A DNA stretch of 18,227 nt, taken from a bacterium. GTDB lineage: Bacteria; Eremiobacterota; Eremiobacteria; Baltobacterales; Baltobacteraceae. The notes beneath the pieces were generated by a model. The model did no database searches. It was not told where the DNA came from and saw only the letters and a program-made list of their open reading frames with translations. The stretch spans positions 1-18,227 of the forward strand of contig JAJYHP010000140.1 of the NCBI GenBank assembly GCA_021784715.1, given 5' to 3'. Of the stretch, positions 13,341-18,227 are shown in pieces. Both the position numbers and the translations under genes were made by a program. Numbering within the stretch: the first letter of the stretch is position 1; each line of letters starts with the position of its first letter.

Positions 13341-15882
13341 CGCGAAGCGCCTCCAGGGTCCGTATCTCGGCGGCGAGCTTCGCGGGGTAGAGCGCGGCGA
13401 CGAACGCGGTGGCGATCACCAAGAGCACCGATTGTACGAAGAGTTCCGCAGGTGCGCTCCAACCGATCACCCAGCCGAAGCTCTGCCGGTTAATGACGAA
13501 GATCAGATCGCGCCCGAGCAATACTCCAAGCGCGGTACCGAGCAGCGCAGCTATCGTACCGATCGCCAACGCCTGGAGGAGTACGGTACGCACCACCCCC
13601 GAACGTGGAAGGCCGAGATAGCGCGCGAGGGCGATCTCCCTCCGGCGTTCGATAACCAGCGCGACGAGCGTGCCGACCGTTCCCAATATGGCAATCAAGG
13701 TGCCGATTGCGTAGAGCGCCCCGGTGATTGCAAAGGTTCGGTCGAAGACGCCAAGCGCGAAACCGCGGAGTTCGCGGTTGCTCTCGACGTGCGCGCGCAG
13801 CGGCGCGAGGGCATGGTAGATGCGGTACCGCAGTCTATCGAGCGAGGCGCCCCGGCGCGCGTATACCGCGAGTGAATCGAGCGTATCGTCTTTATAGAGA
13901 CGGCGGAACGTCGCGGCATCCATCAAAAATGTTCCTCCGCCGGTTGAATAGTCGTTATAGAGTGCCACGACGCGCAGCTCGACTCGCCCCGACGGCGTAT
14001 TGAGATGGAAGCGATCGCCGACCCGCATGCCGTAATGAACCGCGAACGGTTCGCTTATCGCAACGGCGTTGCGGTCGTGCATCAACGCTCCGAGCCGACG
14101 TGGCGGCGGCGCATCGACAAACGGCAACTTTCGACGATTCGTAAAGGACGCCAGATTCGTCGCCTCAAGCTGGGCGATATCGCCGCGAACGATGACCGAG
14201 AATCCGCGAATATCGTCGACGGCACGGACACCCGGCAGTGCCGCGATTTTCCGCGCGACGCTTCCGGGGAATCCGCCACGCGATGAAGCATCGCTGAGCC
14301 CCACGGGAGTCACATAGAGATCCGCCGGCAACGCCGAGTACGCCCACTGGGCGACGGTCGTGCGAAAGGAGGCGACGAGAATCCCGATCGAGAGCATCAT
14401 GCCGACGGCGGTCGCGAGCGTCGCCACCGCGACGGCGTACCGGCGCGGCGAACCGCGCAAAAATCCCACCGCTAATCCCGCAACCGCTCGTTCGCCCGCA
14501 AGCGAACGAAGGAGCGATGCCGCGAGCAGCACTCCCGCAGGCGCGAGCGCCGAGATACCGGCGATGCAGAGCGCTCCGGCGAGATAGCCGAAGAGCGGTA
14601 TCCCGTTCCCGACCGCCGGCATTTTCGCCGCGCCCCACGCCGCCGCCAGGAAGAGCACTGCCGCTGCAAGCGAGAGCGGCAGCATCTCTCCAAGCCCGCG
14701 TTCGCTGACGCCGCGCTCCCGCATCGCCAACGCCGGCGGCGTTCGCGATGCATCGATGGCGGGGATCGCCGCACTGGCCATCGCGATTCCAAGGCCGACC
14801 ACATAGGCCTTCACTGCGAGCGCGAGCGAAAAACGAACCCCCTCGGCGTGCGCGCCGATATAGAGGGTCGAGACCGTCGTCTGCACCGCCGCGACGGCGT
14901 AACGCGCGAGCAGCGCGCCGAGAACGAGACCAAGCGCAGAGCCAAGCGCCCCATAGAGCGCCCCCTCGGCGAGGAATATCCCGACGATCTGTCCGCGGCG
15001 CGCGCCGAGCGCGCGGAGCGTACCGACATCGTTGCGTCGCTGTACGACCGAGATCGCCACCGCGTTATAGATAAGAAATCCCCCGACCATTAACGCCACG
15101 TACGCAAGCGCCGCGAGATTCATCTGAAAACTCGCGAGCATCCGCTGCACTTGGTCTTGCCGCGTTTTCGGAGCGACCGCTTCGGTGCCGGGCGGCAAGA
15201 TTTGCGCGAGGCGAGTGCGGACTCGATCCATCCGCGACGGATCGACGACGAGATCGATACGATCGAGGCGACCGACTTCACCGAAGATATCCTGCGCGGT
15301 AGCGATATCGACGAACGCGACATCCGCATCGATGCCGACGCGTCGCGCGGGAATCAGACCCATGACGCGCAGTCGCACCGGCGAACCATCGGCGAGCGCA
15401 CGCATCGCGCTCCCGACCTGCAGCCCTTCGCGTTTCGCGAGCCGATCGCTGATCAGCACTCCGTTATCGTCGATGAAATCGCCGAGATTGAAATGCGACG
15501 ATGTCGCAACGCGGACCCCGGGCGGCAAGGCCGCGCGCGTGCTGTCGAGCCCTACGGTATTGAGGACGATATCCGCGCGCGAGCCGGAGCCCGTGAGGGT
15601 CAGCTCGCCGGTGACCGCCGGGTCGGCGGCGCGAATGCCCGGGATGCGCTGCACGCGCAGCAACGTACGCTCGCCAAATCCGCGCCCCGTACCGACGACC
15701 TGCAGGTTAACGCGCGACGAGAGCACGTTGACGCTTCGTGAAAACGAGGCGACCGCCGTCGCATTCGCGAGATCGATAGCAAAAAGCGATGCGACTCCAA
15801 CGGCGACGGCGATCAGCGTGACCGCTGCGCGCAGTGAACTATTGCGCGCATAACCCAGCACCAGTGCGCGAAAGAGCGCCAT
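13333..15882 (-). CDS. ABC transporter permease with two FtsX-type domains
   Basis: This 849-residue permease belongs to the MacB/LolC/YbbP-like class that pairs with LolD-type ATPases and moves substrates at or out of the inner membrane rather than importing them. It has a first membrane helix (about 18-38), an extracytoplasmic domain (about 45-250), a first FtsX block of helices (about 256-330 and 355-376) with the cytoplasmic coupling motif RRNDVGTLRALGARRGQI (282-299), four central helices (about 400-510), a second extracytoplasmic domain (about 515-710) and a second FtsX block containing RRREIALARYLGL. A single polypeptide therefore carries both halves of the pore, as in YbbP. It starts 5 bp after the ATPase stop and overlaps the AttH-like gene. 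The cargo is unknown; by context it may be a lipid or hydrophobic compound handled with the AttH-like protein. Confidence 0.9.
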   Translation of the reverse strand: MALFRALVLGYARNSSLRAAVTLIAVAVGVASLFAIDLANATAVASFSRSVNVLSSRVNLQVVGTGRGFGERTLLRVQRIPGIRAADPAVTGELTLTGSGSRADIVLNTVGLDSTRAALPPGVRVATSSHFNLGDFIDDNGVLISDRLAKREGLQVGSAMRALADGSPVRLRVMGLIPARRVGIDADVAFVDIATAQDIFGEVGRLDRIDLVVDPSRMDRVRTRLAQILPPGTEAVAPKTRQDQVQRMLASFQMNLAALAYVALMVGGFLIYNAVAISVVQRRNDVGTLRALGARRGQIVGIFLAEGALYGALGSALGLVLGALLARYAVAAVQTTVSTLYIGAHAEGVRFSLALAVKAYVVGLGIAMASAAIPAIDASRTPPALAMRERGVSERGLGEMLPLSLAAAVLFLAAAWGAAKMPAVGNGIPLFGYLAGALCIAGISALAPAGVLLAASLLRSLAGERAVAGLAVGFLRGSPRRYAVAVATLATAVGMMLSIGILVASFRTTVAQWAYSALPADLYVTPVGLSDASSRGGFPGSVARKIAALPGVRAVDDIRGFSVIVRGDIAQLEATNLASFTNRRKLPFVDAPPPRRLGALMHDRNAVAISEPFAVHYGMRVGDRFHLNTPSGRVELRVVALYNDYSTGGGTFLMDAATFRRLYKDDTLDSLAVYARRGASLDRLRYRIYHALAPLRAHVESNRELRGFALGVFDRTFAITGALYAIGTLIAILGTVGTLVALVIERRREIALARYLGLPRSGVVRTVLLQALAIGTIAALLGTALGVLLGRDLIFVINRQSFGWVIGWSAPAELFVQSVLLVIATAFVAALYPAKLAAEIRTLEALRVE
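13350..13354 (-). promoter_or_regulatory. Ribosome binding site deciding the TTG start of the AttH-like gene
   Basis: GGAGG on the minus strand stands 9 nt before the TTG at 13340, inside the last codons of the permease gene. No ATG or GTG in a sensible place would keep the signal peptide, so this site fixes the start. Confidence 0.7.
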
Positions 15883-15887
15883 CGAGC

Positions 15888-16556
15888 TTACGAGGTGCCC
15901 GGGACGATGCGCCCGTCGCGCATGTGCAAGCTGCGGTCGGCAGCCGACGCTGCCTCCAGAGAATGGGTGACCATCAGAATCGTCTGACCTCGCCGAGCGA
16001 ACGAGCGTAATAATTCCAGAACGCGCTCGCCGCTATGCGAATCAAGATTGCCGGTGGGTTCGTCGGCGAGAAGGATTGCGGGCTCATGCGACAACGCACG
16101 CGCGATCGCGACGCGCTGCGTCTGCCCGCCCGAGAGCTGCGACGGCATCGCTCGCGCTTTTTCGGGGATGCCGACCGCTTCGAGCACCTCGCCGACCCGC
16201 GCCTCGATCTCCGCACGCGGTCGCCCTTGCAGACGCAACGGTAGCGCAACGTTTTCAAAAACATCGAGCGTCGGCAACAGATTGAAAAATTGAAAGACGG
16301 TGCCGACGCGGTCGCGACGCAGGCGCGTCAGCGCGTCGTCGTTGAGTCCGCTCGTCGATATTCCATCGATCTCGATATCGCCGCTATCGGGTAGGTCGAC
16401 GCAGCCGATGAGATTGAGCAGCGTGCTCTTGCCGCAACCGCTCGGGCCGAGCAGCGCAAGCATCTCGCCGGTCTCGATCGTAAGGGAGAGACCGTCGAGC
16501 GCGACGACGCCTCCATCGTAGATTCGACCGACATTTGAAACGCGTACGGGCACCAC
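15888..16556 (-). CDS. LolD/MacB-type ABC transporter ATPase
   Basis: This 222-residue ATPase drives the FtsX-type permease encoded directly downstream. Motifs are Walker [10 protein letters not shown] (37-45), Q-loop Q89 in [20 protein letters not shown] (the LolD-class pattern), signature [15 protein letters not shown] (141-155, with Thr in place of the more common Gln), Walker [13 protein letters not shown] (161-172) and switch His H198. The start is a GTG at 16556 giving [10 protein letters not shown]; a second GTG is the next codon, and the upstream GAGCGGG is only a weak ribosome site. The operon order is ATPase, permease, AttH-like protein, as in att-type clusters. A GTG start and a hairpin (16565-16591) separate it from the ferredoxin gene 40 bp upstream, so read-through from ferredoxin is possible. 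Confidence 0.92.
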   Translation of the reverse strand: MVPVRVSNVGRIYDGGVVALDGLSLTIETGEMLALLGPSGCGKSTLLNLIGCVDLPDSGDIEIDGISTSGLNDDALTRLRRDRVGTVFQFFNLLPTLDVFENVALPLRLQGRPRAEIEARVGEVLEAVGIPEKARAMPSQLSGGQTQRVAIARALSHEPAILLADEPTGNLDSHSGERVLELLRSFARRGQTILMVTHSLEAASAADRSLHMRDGRIVPGTS

Positions 16557-16564
16557 GGCCCGCT

Positions 16565-16591
16565 CAACCGTCCCCGTATGGAGAACGGTTG
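16565..16591. repeat. Hairpin between ferredoxin and the ABC operon
   Basis: CAACCGT (16565-16571) and ACGGTTG (16585-16591) are perfect 7-bp arms around 13 nt, directly after the ferredoxin stop on the minus strand. There is no T-tract, so it is a weak terminator candidate or an mRNA structure. Confidence 0.45.
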
Positions 16592-16595
16592 CGCC

Positions 16596-16841
16596 TTACT
16601 TTTTCTGAAAGTACTCCGCGTTGATCGCCGTATAGTTCGTCCATTTTTCCGGCACATCGGAATCGGCGAAGATCGCTTCAACCGGGCAAGCCGAGACGCA
16701 GGCGCCGCAGTCGATGCAGACTTCCGGATCGATATAGAGCTGTTCGTCGCTCTCCTCACCGTGAATGCAATCGACCGGGCAAACATCGACGCACGACTTG
16801 TCTTTAGTACCGATACACGGTTCGGTGATGATATAGGCCAT
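16596..16841 (-). CDS. fdxA: 7Fe ferredoxin ([3Fe-4S][4Fe-4S])
   Basis: This 81-residue cytosolic electron carrier closely follows the seven-iron ferredoxin pattern: EPCIGTKDKSCVDVCPVDCI (7-26) and YIDPEVCIDCGACVSACPVE (36-55). By analogy with Azotobacter ferredoxin I, C9, C17 and C52 would hold the [3Fe-4S] cluster and C21, C42, C45 and C48 the [4Fe-4S] cluster; C25 is the extra conserved cysteine. The downstream FADSDVPEKWTNYTAINAEY matches FdxA proteins of actinobacteria and others. Its redox partner is not shown by the neighbours. The ATG at 16841 lacks a good nearby ribosome site (GAGG lies about 14 nt or more upstream). It lies 40 bp before the ABC operon. Confidence 0.95.
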   Translation of the reverse strand: MAYIITEPCIGTKDKSCVDVCPVDCIHGEESDEQLYIDPEVCIDCGACVSACPVEAIFADSDVPEKWTNYTAINAEYFQKK

Positions 16842-16935
16842 GAAGCGGAAGAAACCTCACTATGGGCGAGCGATAAACGGTGGGTACGATCCCGTCCCTC
16901 CAGGATGCAGGGAGTGGGAGGTTGGTTGCAGCGAC

Positions 16936-17193
16936 CTACGTCGCTTTATGCGTTCCCAAACGGCGCAAGAGGTTGAGGGCAAGCACCGCTCCCAGCAGTG
17001 CCATGACGGCATCGCGAATACTCGGCTCGCCGATTCCCGCCCCGGCAACGAGTTCCCCTATCCATCCGAAGAGCGCGCCGCCGAGCACTCCGACGAGCAG
17101 CTCCAGCGGTCGCGCACGCGGCGTACCGGGGATATAGGGGGTCAGAAACGCAGCCACCAGCGCCCCGACCACGAGCCAGAGAAGAATCGCCAT
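16936..17193 (-). CDS. GlsB/YeaQ/YmgE-family small membrane protein
   Basis: The product is 85 residues with three hydrophobic segments (about 2-18, 33-52 and 60-76) separated by Gly-rich turns: LLWLVVGALVAAFLTPYIPG, GVLGGALFGWIGELVAG and AVMALLGAVLALNLLRRLG. This is the typical pattern and length of the transglycosylase-associated GlsB/YeaQ/YmgE family, small inner-membrane proteins often linked to general stress response in other bacteria, with no proven biochemical activity. The start at 17193 has GGGAG about 6 nt upstream. An ATG at 17211 with GAGGG before it would add six residues (MPKGAP) and cannot be excluded. It is divergent from the SIMPL gene, 76 bp away. Confidence 0.85.
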   Translation of the reverse strand: MAILLWLVVGALVAAFLTPYIPGTPRARPLELLVGVLGGALFGWIGELVAGAGIGEPSIRDAVMALLGAVLALNLLRRLGTHKAT

Positions 17194-17269
17194 CGGAGCT
17201 CCCTTCGGCATCCGATGCCCTCCCTCATCGCAGCAGGGGCAAAGCAACCCGGCGCTCTACGTTGTCGCT

Positions 17270-17995
17270 ATGAAAATCATCGCCCTCGCGCTTTGCGCTC
17301 TCTCGCTCGCACCGCTTCCCGTGCTCGCCGGCGGCGCCCGCCCGTCGCAGGCCGTCCTTTCGGTCCACGGCACCGGCATCGTTTCGCAAATGCCGGATGT
17401 CGCCGATATCACCGTGACGATTTCGACGATCGGGGATAAGGCAACCGATGTGACCTCGAAAAACAACGCCGCCTACGAACGGATCGCCGCCGCGCTGAAA
17501 TCCCTCGGAATCGGCGCGAACGATCTGCGCACCGCCGGCTATAATCTCAGCTACAATCCACCGCCGAATCCGTTACCGAAAACGCTGAATCCGTACGTCC
17601 ACTACGGGTACTCGCTCTATCGTAGTTTCACGATCCACGTCGAGAAGCTCGACCTCGTCGGCAAAGCGATCGATGCTAGCATCGGCAACGGTGCAACCGG
17701 AATCTACGGCGTGAATTTCGGCGTCGCCGATCGGCACAACGCGCGTCGGCGCGCGTTGGCGAAAGCGACCGCCGATGCGCGCGTCCAGGCCGAAGCGGTC
17801 GCCGCCGCGGAGCACCTACGCCTCGGCCGCATCATCTCCATCGCGATCGACGGCGCGACCCCGCGCTACTTCCCGCAGCAGGGTCTGGCCTTCAAGACGA
17901 TGATGCCGGCGCCGACTCCACCTCCAACCGAGATCCCGCCATCGGCGATCGCCGTTCAGGCAGGCGTGACGGTCACCTACCAACTGCTTCCGTGA
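17270..17995 (+). CDS. Exported SIMPL-domain (DUF541) protein
   Basis: The 241-residue protein has a signal peptide (MKIIALALCALSLAPLPVLA, cut after about 20) and one SIMPL domain: LSVHGTGIVSQMPDVADITV (30-49) at the start, the NNAAYERIAAALKSLGIGANDL helix region (65-86), the GYNLSYNP strand and the typical ARRRALAKATADARVQAEAV helix (156-175), then a terminal strand AGVTVTYQL. SIMPL proteins (BP26, YggE) are periplasmic and form oligomers; a role in oxidative or other stress is reported for YggE, but no enzyme activity is known. A proline-rich linker (PAPTPPPTEIPPS) precedes the last strand. No ribosome site is visible before the ATG, so the message may be leaderless or the start imprecise. 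It is divergent from the GlsB-like gene. Confidence 0.9.
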   Translation: MKIIALALCALSLAPLPVLAGGARPSQAVLSVHGTGIVSQMPDVADITVTISTIGDKATDVTSKNNAAYERIAAALKSLGIGANDLRTAGYNLSYNPPPNPLPKTLNPYVHYGYSLYRSFTIHVEKLDLVGKAIDASIGNGATGIYGVNFGVADRHNARRRALAKATADARVQAEAVAAAEHLRLGRIISIAIDGATPRYFPQQGLAFKTMMPAPTPPPTEIPPSAIAVQAGVTVTYQLLP

Positions 17996-18029
17996 AACCG
18001 CGGCGGATCGGCGGCGGTAGAACGAAACG

Positions 18030-18227
18030 ATGAACGAACTCTGCCGCCGGTGCGCCGTCCGCCCCGCCGTTGCTTTCGATGAGACCGGGCGCGCGATCTG
18101 CGCCAACTGCCGTGCCTCGACCGCCGCCGCACGCTCGGCGATGGGTTGGCTCGGGGCCGCGGCAACCGCCGCCGGGCTCGTCGTCGCCGGATCGTTGCTC
18201 TACGAGCGGATCGCCAACGAGCGAGGG
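18030..18227 (+). CDS. Zinc-ribbon plus membrane-helix protein, 3' end beyond the right edge
   Basis: An open frame of 66 codons from the ATG at 18030 runs to the window end. It begins MNELCRRCAVRPAVAFDETG and continues with CANC, giving two CxxC pairs (C5/C8 and C24/C27) that look like a zinc ribbon. A hydrophobic Ala/Gly/Val-rich segment follows (about 38-56, MGWLGAAATAAGLVVAGSLL), which is probably a membrane helix. The rest is outside the window. The N-terminus is similar in style to ribbon domains that precede AAA+ or other domains in some bacteria, but the family cannot be set from this part. The start lies 35 bp after the SIMPL stop on the same strand, so co-transcription is likely. 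Confidence 0.7.
   Translation, partial: MNELCRRCAVRPAVAFDETGRAICANCRASTAAARSAMGWLGAAATAAGLVVAGSLLYERIANERG

Noticed and set aside
16890..16919. Stem of CCCT/AGGG with flanking TCCC/GGGA between the GlsB-like and ferredoxin genes as a terminator
   Set aside because: The arms pair imperfectly and no T-tract follows on the minus strand, so the call would be weak.

Overview
The window is a GC-rich, densely coded bacterial chromosome segment with 17 complete protein genes, two genes cut by the window edges, and no tRNA, rRNA, CRISPR array or transposase gene that I can see. An outer-membrane porin with a signal peptide and a terminal Phe, and a lipocalin-like exported protein served by a LolD/FtsX-type transporter, point to a diderm (Gram-negative-type) bacterium. 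An archaeal-type class I fructose-bisphosphate aldolase and a 7Fe ferredoxin sit beside it. An uncultured lineage such as Candidatus Eremiobacterota is my guess, but this is inference and would need a phylogeny.

Left third, minus strand (1-8000). Reading in transcription order from about 7976 leftward: a beta-hydroxyacid dehydrogenase, phoB, phoR, pstB, an OprD-like porin with its own terminator, then tdh and kbl (the two-step threonine-to-glycine pathway), and a secreted protein that overlaps kbl and leaves the window. The phosphate module is unusual: phoB-phoR is followed by pstB alone, with no pstS, pstC, pstA or phoU here. The porin promoter region carries two TTAA boxes spaced 11 bp apart, resembling a cyanobacterial-type Pho box, so the porin may be phosphate-regulated.

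Middle, plus strand (8100-11807): class I aldolase, a NifU C-terminal-type Fe-S protein, a secreted M61 metallopeptidase and a membrane-anchored unknown. The HIBADH and aldolase genes diverge from a short region holding two strong GC-rich hairpins. The unknown gene overlaps, tail to tail, a small membrane/zinc-ribbon protein.

Right third (12122-18227): a 107-bp inverted-repeat element that looks like a MITE or a REP-type palindrome sits exactly at the stop codon of an AttH/CrtC-like gene. That gene is the last of a minus-strand module made of a LolD-type ATPase, an 849-aa FtsX-type permease and the AttH-like exported protein, which resembles Att-type (AttEFGH) clusters. A 7Fe ferredoxin and a GlsB/YeaQ-type membrane protein lie upstream. 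On the plus strand, a SIMPL-domain exported protein is followed by a zinc-ribbon/membrane protein that runs off the right edge.

Most genes are ordinary housekeeping or envelope functions. The observations most worth a second look are the inverted-repeat element, the Pho-box-like site in front of the porin, the pstB gene without its permease partners, and the Cys-to-Asp change in the structural zinc site of Tdh.
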